A DNA stretch of 64,000 nucleotides from Rhodocyclaceae bacterium (GTDB lineage: Bacteria > Pseudomonadota > Gammaproteobacteria > Burkholderiales > Rhodocyclaceae): the NCBI GenBank assembly GCA_016791105.1, contig JAEUNM010000072.1, positions 1 through 64,000 on the forward strand, written 5' to 3'. How positions within the stretch are numbered: position 1 is the stretch's first letter; every line of letters starts with the position of its first letter. The position numbers and the translations under genes were made by a program. Positions 32,071-40,235 of this stretch are shown piece by piece. The notes under the pieces are model-generated. The model saw only the letters and a program-made list of their open reading frames with translations, was not told the origin of the DNA and did no database searches.

Positions 32071-32373
32071 TCAGGCGCGGGCGATTTTCTCCGGGTGCAG
32101 CTTGATGCCCAAGGCGTGCATGACCTTCAGGATGGTGCCGAAGCTCGGGTTGCCTTCGCCGGACAGCGCCTTGTAGAGGCTTTCGCGCCCCAGGCCGGTT
32201 TCCTGGGCGAGTTGCGTCATGCCTTTGGCGCGGGCGATGTTGCCGAGCGCCTTGGCGATGAAAGCAGCATCGTCGCCCGCCTCTTCCATGCAGGCCTCCA
32301 GGTACAGCACCATGTCTTCTTCGGTCTTGAGGTGCTCGGCGCTGTCCCACTTGCGCAGCTTGATGGTTCCCAT
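32071..32373 (-). CDS. HTH addiction-module antidote protein
   Basis: A 100-aa antitoxin of the chromosomal addiction-module antidote family. The N-terminus (LRKWDSAEHLKTEEDMVLYLEA) is characteristic; the helix-turn-helix is MTQLAQETGLGRESLYKALSGEGNPSFGTILKVMHALG. It follows its toxin gene by 11 bp in the usual toxin-first order and has a good ribosome site (ggagaggccatc). The antitoxin is intact although the toxin gene is broken. Confidence 0.9.
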   Translation of the reverse strand: MGTIKLRKWDSAEHLKTEEDMVLYLEACMEEAGDDAAFIAKALGNIARAKGMTQLAQETGLGRESLYKALSGEGNPSFGTILKVMHALGIKLHPEKIARA

Positions 32374-32384
32374 GATGGCCTCTC

Positions 32385-32674
32385 CTACAGTTGCCGCGCC
32401 AGTTCCCGCGCGGTCTTGATGTCCTGGGACTGGGTGGATTTGTCGCCGCCCGCCAGCAGGATCACGATCTCCAGCCGCGCTGCGCGAAATACACGCGGTA
32501 ACCCGGCCCGTAGTGAATCCGCATTTCCGAGACGCCCTCGCCGACCGGCTCGCAGTCGCCGAAGTTGCCGTCCTCGGCCCGGTCGATGCGGGCCTGGATT
32601 CGGCGAACTGCCTGCTTGTCGCGCAGCCAGGCGAACCAGTCGTCGAACGTCTCGGTGGTGTGGATGATCTTCAC
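32385..32674 (-). pseudogene. RelE/ParE-type toxin gene with a frameshift
   Basis: The first part (from GTG 32674) reads KIIHTTETFDDWFAWL through RIHYGPGYRVYFAQRG, then hits a stop. The family's remaining part (LEIVILLAGGDKSTQSQDI...) continues in another frame up to 32385. A single missing base near 32475, in the ggctgg context, restores the family sequence. The toxin would be an mRNA interferase acting at the ribosome. The start has no clear ribosome site. Sequencing error cannot be excluded. Confidence 0.85.
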
Positions 32675-32952
32675 GCGCTGATTGTAGATAATAGGATACG
32701 GCAACGCAAGGCCGCCGCACCGGCGGCGGTGTGCCGGGCCGGCGCCGATTTCTTCCGCACCGCCCGTCATGCCGGATTTTCACGGCCAGGCCGTTCTGTC
32801 CGCCGAGGCCGGTCAGCGCCGGCAGGGGCGTGCGCAGCTCGTCGGCAGTAAGTTTCAGCCGCTGGCGGACGGGCTGCGGCTTGCCGACGATGGCGGCAAC
32901 CGAAATGCCTTCGCACGGGGTCGCGGTGACGACGTGCCGCGCGACACCATGC
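32675..32952. other. unrecognised coding relic beside the toxin gene
   Basis: On the minus strand one frame reads like a protein fragment (ATPCEGISVAAIVGKPQPVR and LKLTADELRTPLPALTGLGG) without a start codon or a full domain. It is cut at its upstream end by the inverted-repeat-bounded insert at 32953. I do not recognise the family. Confidence 0.35.
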
Positions 32953-33197
32953 TTGAACCTACATTCCCCAGTTGACCGCTTCGATGCGTCGATAACGCCC
33001 GGAAATAATTAAACTTTCAGCAACTTAAGGTCGTACCTTGTGGGTTAGCCCCGCTACGCACCCGATGGCACGACGGGCGCGCCGCCTGCCGTTGTTGCTC
33101 CTCGTTGCAGGGGGCGGCCCTGCCGCCTCGTCGCGCCTAGGCAGGCAACGCGCCCGCCGCACCCTCAGGCGCGTCTAACTGAGGAATGTAGGTTGAA
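32953..33197. mobile_element. 245-bp MITE-like insert bounded by inverted repeats
   Basis: The ends are TTGAACCTACATTCC (32953-32967) and its inverse GGAATGTAGGTTGAA (33183-33197), 14 of 15 matching; the match continues inward to 22 of 27. The inside has no ORF but a strong hairpin (33074-33090 with 33140-33156, arms cgggcgcg-cc-gcctgcc and ggcaggc-aa-cgcgcccg). The integrase reading loses family similarity exactly where the right repeat begins, so this insert seems to have cut the integrase gene. No clear target duplication is visible. Confidence 0.6.
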
Positions 33198-33718
33198 TAT
33201 CTCGGAGACGGCGGTGAACACGAGTTTCGCAACATTTGCGGACTTCTTCCCGAGCGTCACGATCAACGCCACCACGATGGCCGTTGTGACCTGTCGGGCC
33301 GCCAATCCGTCCAGCTTGGGCAGGATGACGTTCTCGACGTGGTGCCGTCGCTGCTTGATCGTGTTCGCCGACAGGCTGGGAAAGCCATGTCCATGTAGTC
33401 GGTGGCCAATTGCCGGAAGTCCTTGGCGGCGGCGCGTTCCATGCTGGCCCGGCGCTTCTCCGTGGCTACGTCGGTACCCAGTTGGATTCGGGCGCGCGCC
33501 TCCAATGCTGCAGTCTTGGCCGTGGCAATGGTGAAGTCGGGATAGCGGCCGAGTGTCAGCTCGTTCGGCTTGCCGCCGTCGCGGTAGCGCAGTACCCAGG
33601 ATGCGGTGCCCTTCGCCGACAACGTGAAGGTGAGGCCAGGGAAGTCGCCCTGTGCCCTGGCGACCGGTTTCCCCGCTCTGATCCAGTGACGGATTTGCAC
33701 GTCCGCCAGCTTGCCCAT
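33165..33718 (-). pseudogene. tyrosine-recombinase (P4-type integrase) gene, frameshifted and truncated
   Basis: From ATG 33718 (ribosome site ggaggggtgc) the reading shows the DUF4102 N-terminus of P4-type integrases: FTLSAKGTASWVLRYRDGGKPNELTLGRYPDFTIATAKTAA is the usual block. Near 33374 the frame breaks after DYMDMAFPA and continues in another frame (LSANTIKQRRHHVENVILPKL...) until about 33198. The catalytic C-terminal domain with the R-H-R-Y residues is absent. It begins close to the right end of the element, as integrases do. Confidence 0.85.
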
Positions 33719-34108
33719 GCACCCCTCCAATAACGTCAATTCGCGTAGCTACGCATGCAGCTACACACTTTCTATCTTATGCAGGGAAATGACGTGAAAC
33801 GAATGGAAGCTAATCGCGACGCATTTACAGCTACTTGGGGGCGTCCCTTGCAACTTGCTGAGACTTCCTGAAAGGCTAAACGGAATTCCAGGTGGCGATT
33901 TTCATAGGTCGCTGGGTGCCTCGCTACTTCCGGGTGGTTCGGTATTTCAAATGGATCGGTATGGCGGCTGCGGGCCGTCATTGCCGAAGCACGCCTGATG
34001 ATGCCGCGTCGCGGTCATTGGCTTCCCGGATGCAAGCGTTTCTTGCGTCGATGCGGGAATGTTCAAATACATGCTGCCGTTTGGCTTGCTGGCCATAAGC
34101 ATGAACGC
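33719..34108. other. right end of the element and flank
   Basis: This stretch holds the inner motif (33743-33765) and the outer direct repeat (33886-33905) of the element at xthA. GTAGCT...AGCTAC arms make the inner motif palindromic. Beyond 33905 nothing is recognisable up to hepT. Confidence 0.6.
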
Positions 34109-34447
34109 CTAGGCGCTTCCCGGGCTGGATTTCAATTGGCCCAACAATGGCGGAAGATCGAGGTGTACCGTGTCCCAAAGAATATTGCGGTTGATGTCAA
34201 AGTAGGCGTGAATCATGCGAATTCGCTCCCCGATGATCTGTGCCCAGGGAATCGATGTCATTTCGGCGCGGCCAGCATCGCTTACTTTGCTTGCCGCCTC
34301 ACCGATAATTTCGACCGCCCGCGTCAGCGCGAGTCGCAGCATGGCATCCCGATCCAGGTCGGCCAAGTCGCGTCCAGCAACAAATTCGAGCGCCTGTTCG
34401 GCTGCTTCGATCATATGCGTGAGGCGCCAGCGGTCATCCGGCGACAT
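34109..34447 (-). CDS. hepT: HepT-type HEPN ribonuclease toxin
   Basis: A 112-aa HEPN/DUF86 protein. The catalytic RX4HXY motif is present as RIRMIHAY. The family toxin cleaves RNA as a dimer. Its partner MntA, encoded just upstream with a 14-bp overlap, is known in other bacteria to neutralise it by adding AMP to the motif tyrosine. All the key residues are intact, so the pair may be active. Confidence 0.9.
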   Translation of the reverse strand: MSPDDRWRLTHMIEAAEQALEFVAGRDLADLDRDAMLRLALTRAVEIIGEAASKVSDAGRAEMTSIPWAQIIGERIRMIHAYFDINRNILWDTVHLDLPPLLGQLKSSPGSA

Positions 34448-34739
34448 ATTGGGGCTCCGCGCTATGTACCACTTCGTCGCGGAAAAATCGGCTCAAGTCC
34501 TCGGCAGTACGCAAATCAAGCTTGCGTCCGTCCAGCAGTGCCGACAGTTCAATTTCAATCTGCGCCATGTCGAGCAAGGTTGGCCGTGCTTGGGCCTGGA
34601 ACTCGACAAGAAGATCGACGTCGCTGTCCGGCCTTGATGTGCCTTTCATGCGCGAGCCGAACAATGACAGTTTTTGTATGCCGTGCCTGCGGCAGACGGC
34701 GGCAAGGCGGTCTGCTTGAACAAAAAGTTGGGTACTCAC
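34434..34739 (-). CDS. mntA: MntA-type minimal nucleotidyltransferase antitoxin
   Basis: A 101-aa minimal nucleotidyltransferase. The signature GSx10DxD is intact (GSRMKGTSRPDSDVD), with a further acidic residue in LDLRTAEDL. In known HepT-MntA pairs it AMPylates the toxin. I chose the GTG at 34739; longer readings upstream are Cys/Arg-rich and unlike the family. No clear ribosome site is seen. It ends inside the hepT start. Confidence 0.87.
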   Translation of the reverse strand: MSTQLFVQADRLAAVCRRHGIQKLSLFGSRMKGTSRPDSDVDLLVEFQAQARPTLLDMAQIEIELSALLDGRKLDLRTAEDLSRFFRDEVVHSAEPQYVAG

Positions 34740-35181
34740 CGCACAATCTTTCTGGTCAGACTTAGGTGTTCGGCTGGCCGGATTGCATTGTCGAATTCCT
34801 CCGCCAAGCGCACATTTGGGGAAGCATTTTGCACACGAACATTGTAGGGCATGGCCGTGGCCGCGCGCTTTCTGCGCCCGCACTGGGTGGACTGGGGGCC
34901 AGCGCGGCGCCTGCGCGAGCATCCATCTGAACGTCATCAAACCTGCATTGTTGCTGTGCAATGCGGGATCATAAACGGCGAGGCTTTGTAGAACTCGATC
35001 ACGCCCAAAAACGGTGCATTTTCAGGCTTAATTGCAAAAATGTTGGGGAATATCAAAGTTTTTCGGGCCTATTCCCCGGGTGCCTCTTGCATTGTTTTGT
35101 GTTGCGGTGCAATATCGCGGGATCGGCGCGCACTGGTATTCGCCACCGATTGAAACGACTACACAGTAAAAGGGGCTCACG
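34740..35181. other. intergenic region between mntA and the SDR gene
   Basis: This 442-bp divergent region holds no recognisable gene. Its right part is AT-richer. At 35102-35112 a TTGC-GGT-GCAA palindrome resembles the PhaR-type site of the phasin promoter. It lies 70 bp before the SDR start, within reach of a promoter. Confidence 0.5.
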
Positions 35182-36000
35182 ATGCAAATCAATGGAAAAG
35201 TTGCAGTCATCACTGGTGCGGCGAGCGGTATCGGCCGCGCACTGGCGCAGGAACTCGCTCAGCGCGGTGCGAAGGCGATCGCTTTGGTAGACCGCACGGA
35301 TGTGGCAACCGAAATTGCCAATTCGATCAATGAGCGAGCCGGTAAAAGCGTTGTGGCGGTGCCTTTCGTCGGCGACGTGACCAACGAGGAATTCCGCAAG
35401 AAGGTGTTCGACGACATGACCGCCAACCACGGTCTGCCCACCATCTGCGTGCCGGCAGCGGGTATTACGCGCGACAAGCTGGCGATTCGCCTGGACAAGA
35501 CCACCGGCAAGGCCACCATCTATTCGAAAGAAGAATTCCAGCTCGTCCTGGACGTAAATCTGACGGCGCCGATCTACTGGGCGCTGGAAATGATCGCGCG
35601 CATCGCCGAAGACCGCTTCGCACGCGGCCTCAAGCGTTGGGATCCGTCCGAAGGCGTTCAGGGCGCGATCGTGCTCATCGGCTCCATTTCTTCGCAGGGC
35701 AACCGCGGCCAGATTTCCTACTCCGCCACCAAGGCCGGTCTGGAAGGCGCTGCCGCGACGCTCATGATGGAAGCCATGTTCTACGGCGTGCGCAGCAGTG
35801 TGCTGCACCCCGGCTTCACCGATACCCCCATGGTGCGTTCGATGGGCAACGAGTACATCGAGAAACACGTGCTGCCGTACACGCTGCTGAAGCGCCTGAT
35901 CCGGCCGGAAGAAATTGCCGATGCGCTGTGTTTCCTGATTTCCAACTCGGCCGTGAGCGGCGAGTTGTGGGCCGACGCCGGCTGGTCGCCCTCTGCCTGA
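35182..36000 (+). CDS. SDR-family oxidoreductase
   Basis: A 272-aa short-chain dehydrogenase/reductase. The NAD(P)-binding motif TGAASGIG is at residues 11-18, and the catalytic residues are Ser near 169-171 (GSISSQG), Tyr180 and Lys184 (YSATK). It resembles FabG/3-ketoacyl or acetoacetyl-type reductases but is about 25 aa longer, with an insert around residues 100-115 (RLDKTTGKATIYSK). The substrate is unknown. A nearby PhaR-like palindrome makes a PHA link worth testing. A terminator follows directly. Confidence 0.85.
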   Translation: MQINGKVAVITGAASGIGRALAQELAQRGAKAIALVDRTDVATEIANSINERAGKSVVAVPFVGDVTNEEFRKKVFDDMTANHGLPTICVPAAGITRDKLAIRLDKTTGKATIYSKEEFQLVLDVNLTAPIYWALEMIARIAEDRFARGLKRWDPSEGVQGAIVLIGSISSQGNRGQISYSATKAGLEGAAATLMMEAMFYGVRSSVLHPGFTDTPMVRSMGNEYIEKHVLPYTLLKRLIRPEEIADALCFLISNSAVSGELWADAGWSPSA

Positions 36001-36009
36001 CCTGTGTGT

Positions 36010-36034
36010 GCCCGCCGCAATGGCGGGCGGTTTT
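36010..36034 (+). terminator. Rho-independent terminator after the SDR gene
   Basis: A 7-bp stem (gcccgcc, 36010-36016, with ggcgggc, 36022-36028) and 5-nt loop, followed by ggtttt. It lies 10 bp past the SDR stop. Confidence 0.8.
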
Positions 36035-36069
36035 ACCGCAAGGCCGGCAGGCGCCGGCTTGCGTTCGCT

Positions 36070-36615
36070 TCAGCCGCCTTCCGGACGTCCTGCTGGCGCG
36101 GGCGCCGGGTTGGCGCCGCGTGTCGGCGGGACTGTGCCGGCCGCCGGGTAGCCGGCGTTATCCAGGGCGCGGTTCCAGGCCGACGCTTCAAATCCCGCAT
36201 GGTGCTCGCTGCCTACGGCGAGGGCCGGCACGAATGATTCCTTGAGCTTGAATTCGCGCACGAAGGCGTCGATTTCTTCTTTCGTGCGCAAGGGGCGCTC
36301 GGAGTAGGGCACGCCGCGTTTCTGCAGCAACTGGCGTGCCTGCTCGCAATATTTGTCGCACTCCACATTCAGGTACAGCGTGACGGGAAAATTCTGCACG
36401 GCCTGGCGCAGCAGGTAAGGCATGTCGGTGGTGTCGATGATGCTGTTCGCGCCCAGGCGCTTTTGCTGCACCTGGCGCGCATCGTCCGGCGGCGGCGAGT
36501 CGCTGTAATGCACGCCGCCGTTCTTATCTACCCAGCGGTAGGTTTGCTGCGCCGGCACTTCGGTCTGCCAGGCCAGGCCCAGTACCAGCGCGGACAGCAG
36601 ATAGATGCGTTTCAT
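36070..36615 (-). CDS. DUF4124-glutaredoxin fusion, exported
   Basis: A 181-aa protein with a signal peptide (MKRIYLLSALVLGLAWQTEVPAQ), a DUF4124 module (TYRWVDKNGGVHYSDSPPPDD) and a thioredoxin-fold glutaredoxin-like module (VTLYLNVECDKYCEQARQLLQKRGVPYSERPL). The active-site-like cysteines are CDKYC, with one residue more between them than the usual CxxC, so redox chemistry may differ. The tail is Pro/Ala-rich. It probably acts in the periplasm. It follows prlC by 17 bp and may share its transcript. Confidence 0.85.
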   Translation of the reverse strand: MKRIYLLSALVLGLAWQTEVPAQQTYRWVDKNGGVHYSDSPPPDDARQVQQKRLGANSIIDTTDMPYLLRQAVQNFPVTLYLNVECDKYCEQARQLLQKRGVPYSERPLRTKEEIDAFVREFKLKESFVPALAVGSEHHAGFEASAWNRALDNAGYPAAGTVPPTRGANPAPAPAGRPEGG

Positions 36616-36632
36616 GCGCTCGCTCCGTAAAG

Positions 36633-38699
36633 TCAGGCCTCCACCATGCCGCTGTGGCGCAGCAGGGCGTCGACGCGCGGCTCACGGCCGCGGAAAGCCT
36701 TGAAAGATTGCAGCGCCGGGCGCGCGCCGCCCATGGCCAGTATTTCGTCCAGAAAGCGCATGCCCGTGCCGCGATCGAGCACGCTATACGGCGTGCTGGC
36801 GCGGGCGGCTTCTTCAAACGCTTCGAACGCGTCCGCCGACAACACTTCCGCCCACTTGTAACTGTAGTAGCCGGCTGCATAGCCACCGGCGAAGATGTGC
36901 GAGAAGCTGTTGGGAAAGCGGTTCCAGGCCGGCGGCACCAGTACCGCGACTTCGCGCCGCACCTCGGCCAGCAGGTCGAGGCAGGACTGTGCGCCCTGGG
37001 CGTCGAAATCGTCGTGCAGGCGCATGTCGAATACGGCAAATTCGATCTGGCGCAGGGTTTGCAGGCCGGACTGGAAATTTTTCGCGGCCAGCATGCGTTC
37101 GAATAGCGCGCGCGGCAGCGCTTCGCCGCTTTCGACATGGCCGCTCATGGCGGACAGCACGTCCCATTCCCAGCAGAAATTTTCCATGAACTGGCTGGGC
37201 AATTCGACCGCATCCCATTCCACGCCATGTATGCCGGCCACTGCAAGTTCGTCCACCCGGGTCAGCAAATGATGCAGGCCGTGCCCGCACTCGTGGAACA
37301 GCGTGAGCACTTCGTCGTGCGTGAAACAGGCTGGTTTGCCGCCCACCGGCGCGGAAAAATTGCAGGTGAGGTAGGCGATGGGCTTTTGCACGCCGCCGAC
37401 GCACTGCCGGCGCGAGCGCGCTTCGTCCATCCAGGCGCCGCCGCGCTTGGTTTCGCGCGCGTAGAGGTCTATGTAGAACTGGCCGACCAGTTCGCCCGCG
37501 CGCTCTATGCTGTAGAAGCGCACGTCCTCGTGCCAGGTGGGGGCGTTATCTTCGCGCAGCGTGACGCCATACAGCGCCTCGACCACGCGGAACAGGCCGG
37601 CCAGCACCTTGGGTTGCGGCAGATACTGCTTTACTTCTTCGTCGGAAAAGCTGTAGCGCGCCTGTTTGAGCTTTTCCGAAGCGTAGGGCACATCCCAGGA
37701 TTCCAGTTGCGGCAGGTTCAGTTCGCGTGCGGCAAATTCGCGCAATTCCGCCAGATCGCGTTCGGCGTAGGGGCGCGCGCGGCGCGCCAGGTCGGCCAGG
37801 AAATCCAGCACCTGGCGCGGCGATTCGGCCATTTTCGGGACCAGCGACAGTTCCGCAAAACTGGCATAGCCCAGCATGCGGGATTCTTCCGCGCGCAGTT
37901 CGAGTATGCGCCGTATGAGCGGGCCGTTATCCCATTCTGCATGGCCGGTTTCGGCGGAAAATTCGGATGCGCGGGTGGCGTTGGCGCGATACATGCGCGC
38001 GCGCAGTTCGCGGTTGTCGGCATACTGCATGAGCGGCAGGTAGGACGGCATGTGTAGCGTGAACTTCCAGCCGGCGCGGTTTTCGCGTTCGGCGGCGGCA
38101 CGCGCGGCATGCAGGGCGTCGGCCGGTATGCCGGACAGCAAGCTTTCGTCCTCGACCCACTCGGCGTAGGCATTGGTGGCATCGAGCAGGTTTTCCGAAA
38201 ATTTGGCGCCCAGTTGCGCAAGTTCTTCCTGAATTTCCTTGAAGCGCGGCTTGGCTTCGTCCGCCAGTTCAGCGCCGGAGAGGCGGAAATCGCGTATGTC
38301 GTTGTCGATCACGCGTTGTTGCGCAGCGCTCAGGGCGGCAAAACCGGCGCCGGCGCGTATGGCCTTGAATTTGCGGAACAGCTCCAGGTTCTGGCCGAGA
38401 TCGGTGTAATAGGCGGTAATGGCCGGCAAGCTCTGGTTGTAGGCTTCGCGCCATTCCGGCACGTCCATCACGCCATGCATGTGGCCCACCATGCCCCAGG
38501 CGCGCGACAGGCGCTCGCCGGCGTCGGTCAAGGGCGCGGCGAAATTGTCCCAGGTGGGTTCATCCGCGCTTTGCGTCAGTTGCGTGATGAGCGCGCGGTT
38601 TTCGGCAATGAGGGAATCGATCGCGGGCGCGACGTGCTCGGCGCGCAAAGTGTCGAAACGCGGCAGCCCGGAAAAATCAAGTAGGGGGTTCATGTTCAT
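36633..38699 (-). CDS. prlC: oligopeptidase A (M3 metallopeptidase)
   Basis: A 688-aa zinc peptidase of the M3 family that degrades short peptides in the cytoplasm, including cleaved signal peptides. The zinc motif HECGHGLHH (HExxH, about residue 468) and the downstream glutamate in GIHGVEWDAVELPSQFMENF are clear. Length matches E. coli PrlC (680 aa). It precedes the DUF4124-glutaredoxin gene and follows purC by 112 bp. Confidence 0.96.
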   Translation of the reverse strand: MNMNPLLDFSGLPRFDTLRAEHVAPAIDSLIAENRALITQLTQSADEPTWDNFAAPLTDAGERLSRAWGMVGHMHGVMDVPEWREAYNQSLPAITAYYTDLGQNLELFRKFKAIRAGAGFAALSAAQQRVIDNDIRDFRLSGAELADEAKPRFKEIQEELAQLGAKFSENLLDATNAYAEWVEDESLLSGIPADALHAARAAAERENRAGWKFTLHMPSYLPLMQYADNRELRARMYRANATRASEFSAETGHAEWDNGPLIRRILELRAEESRMLGYASFAELSLVPKMAESPRQVLDFLADLARRARPYAERDLAELREFAARELNLPQLESWDVPYASEKLKQARYSFSDEEVKQYLPQPKVLAGLFRVVEALYGVTLREDNAPTWHEDVRFYSIERAGELVGQFYIDLYARETKRGGAWMDEARSRRQCVGGVQKPIAYLTCNFSAPVGGKPACFTHDEVLTLFHECGHGLHHLLTRVDELAVAGIHGVEWDAVELPSQFMENFCWEWDVLSAMSGHVESGEALPRALFERMLAAKNFQSGLQTLRQIEFAVFDMRLHDDFDAQGAQSCLDLLAEVRREVAVLVPPAWNRFPNSFSHIFAGGYAAGYYSYKWAEVLSADAFEAFEEAARASTPYSVLDRGTGMRFLDEILAMGGARPALQSFKAFRGREPRVDALLRHSGMVEA

Positions 38700-38811
38700 T
38701 TGACTGAATGTATCGGAGTCGATCTACGGCAAGTTGAGATTTTTCCGCACCGGCCGCGGCTTGCGGGCGCGGCGCGAGGGGAGGGAGGCGCGCTTCGGGT
38801 GCGGTACCGGG

Positions 38812-39699
38812 CTAGCGGCCCAGCAGGCGTTCCTGTGCTTCGCGATATTTGGCGGCGGTGCGCGCGATCACTTCGGCCGGCAGGCGTGGGCCCGGCGCGC
38901 GCTTGTTCCAGTCCAGCGTTTCCAGATAGTCGCGCACATACTGCTTGTCGAAAGACGGCGGGTTGTGCCCTTCACGCCAGGCGTCGGCAGGCCAGAAGCG
39001 CGAAGAATCGGGCGTGAGCGCCTCGTCGATGAGGTGAACCACGCCGTTTTCGTCGGTGCCGAATTCGAATTTGGTATCGGCGATCACGATGCCGCGCTGC
39101 CGTGCATAGTCCGCCGCATCGAGGTAAAGCTGTATCGCCAGCCGGCGCACGGTGTCTGCCGTGGCGGTGCCGAGCATGGCTTCGACACGGCCGAAATCGA
39201 TGTTTTCGTCGTGCTCGCCCACTGCCGCCTTGGTGGCCGGGGTGAATAGAGGTTGCGGCAACTGCGCCGCGAGTTTGAGGCCGGGCGGCAAGGCGATGCC
39301 GCATACCGCCCCGCTGGCCTGATAGTCCTTCCAGCCGGAGCCGATCAGATAGCCGCGCACCACGGCCTCTATGGGCAGCGCATTCAAGCGTTTGACGACC
39401 ACCGCGCGGCCGGCCACCTGGGCGCGCTCGGCGTCGGTTTTCACCACGTCTTCCGGCGCGATGCCGGTCAGGTGATTGGGCGCAAAGCGGGCCAGGCGCT
39501 CGAACCAGAAATTCGATACGGTATTGAGCACGCGCCCCTTGCCCGGTATGGGATCGGGCAGGATCACGTCGAATGCCGACAGGCGGTCCGTCGTGACGAT
39601 GAGCAAATGGGCCGCATCGACGGCGTAAATGTCGCGCACCTTGCCGCGTCCGACGAGCGGCAGGCTGGCGATGGAAGATTCGAATAGCGCGTCGGTCAT
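38812..39699 (-). CDS. purC: phosphoribosylaminoimidazole-succinocarboxamide synthase
   Basis: A 295-aa SAICAR synthase that joins CAIR and aspartate with ATP in purine synthesis. Clear features are GRGKVRDIY near the start (ATP site), [17 protein letters not shown], and [13 protein letters not shown] with its metal-binding acids. The length is that of the longer, yeast-like class. It is the last gene of the minus-strand run after psiE and the aldolase gene, a common betaproteobacterial placement (fba-purC). Confidence 0.96.
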   Translation of the reverse strand: MTDALFESSIASLPLVGRGKVRDIYAVDAAHLLIVTTDRLSAFDVILPDPIPGKGRVLNTVSNFWFERLARFAPNHLTGIAPEDVVKTDAERAQVAGRAVVVKRLNALPIEAVVRGYLIGSGWKDYQASGAVCGIALPPGLKLAAQLPQPLFTPATKAAVGEHDENIDFGRVEAMLGTATADTVRRLAIQLYLDAADYARQRGIVIADTKFEFGTDENGVVHLIDEALTPDSSRFWPADAWREGHNPPSFDKQYVRDYLETLDWNKRAPGPRLPAEVIARTAAKYREAQERLLGR

Positions 39700-39735
39700 G
39701 GCACGGTAATCGTCCCGAATGCGGCAGCCTGGGCG

Positions 39736-40179
39736 CTATTCGCGCACATAGGCCTTGCCGCGCTCGGCCTTGTCCTTTTCGTAGGGGAAGCGAATATGGC
39801 CGTAGCGCACCACCAGCACGGCCACGGTGAGCAGCAGGATGGAAACCGATACGGCCAGGATGCGCCATTCCTCGAGGTCATGCACGTCGAGGATCAGGTA
39901 GCGAGCCAGCGATACCATGGCGATATAGAGCGGGAAGCGCACCGGTAACTGCCCGGTGCGGTAATACTGGCCCACCATGGCCAGCACTTCCAGAAACAGG
40001 AATAGCAACAACAGGTCGGACAGCTGCACGTGGTGCGCCTGCAGCATGACCATCACTTCCTGCAGCATGGCCACCGAAGTGGCCACCACGATCGCCAGCA
40101 GGCCCAGATGCTCTATGGCATCCACGCCCAGTTGCAGGGCGCGCCGTATGCGCGAAAACGCGGGCGATTCCTTTTCCAT
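39736..40179 (-). CDS. psiE: PsiE-family phosphate-starvation-inducible membrane protein
   Basis: A 147-aa protein with four predicted membrane segments and the PsiE pattern (ALQLGVDAIEHLGLLAIVVATSVAMLQEV and FLFLEVLAMVGQYYRTG). PsiE is induced in phosphate starvation in E. coli, but its activity is unknown. Start ATG 40179 follows ggaggcatagc; upstream in-frame codons belong to the aldolase region. It lies between fba (56 bp) and purC (36 bp), so it is likely in the same operon. Confidence 0.88.
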   Translation of the reverse strand: MEKESPAFSRIRRALQLGVDAIEHLGLLAIVVATSVAMLQEVMVMLQAHHVQLSDLLLLFLFLEVLAMVGQYYRTGQLPVRFPLYIAMVSLARYLILDVHDLEEWRILAVSVSILLLTVAVLVVRYGHIRFPYEKDKAERGKAYVRE

Positions 40180-40235
40180 TGCTATGCCTCCGCCACGCCG
40201 CATGCCGACCTCAAGGCGCACCCGCCCGGGCCGGA

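Larger units (their letters stand above)
31918..33905. mobile_element. decayed integrative element at the 5' end of xthA
   Basis: The first 20 bp of xthA (TTCCAGGTGGCGATTcgCAT, 31918-31937) recur at 33886-33905 with two mismatches, as direct repeats 1968 bp apart. Inside each end is a 23-bp motif (GCGyAGCTACGCATG, then yrGCTACA), at 31986-32008 and 33743-33765, 20 of 23 identical. Between them lie an antitoxin gene, a frameshifted toxin gene and a broken integrase gene, with the integrase next to one end. This is the layout of an integrase-type island, with the outer repeats as attachment cores and the inner ones as possible integrase-binding sites. The left end is AT-rich. Confidence 0.68.

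Noticed and set aside
33044..33179. Possible integron attC site (GTTAGCC ... GTCTAAC around a hairpin)
   Set aside because: The two core-like ends are in the wrong order for attC, which has RYYYAAC on the left and GTTRRRY on the right. The hairpin is better explained as part of the 245-bp inverted-repeat element.
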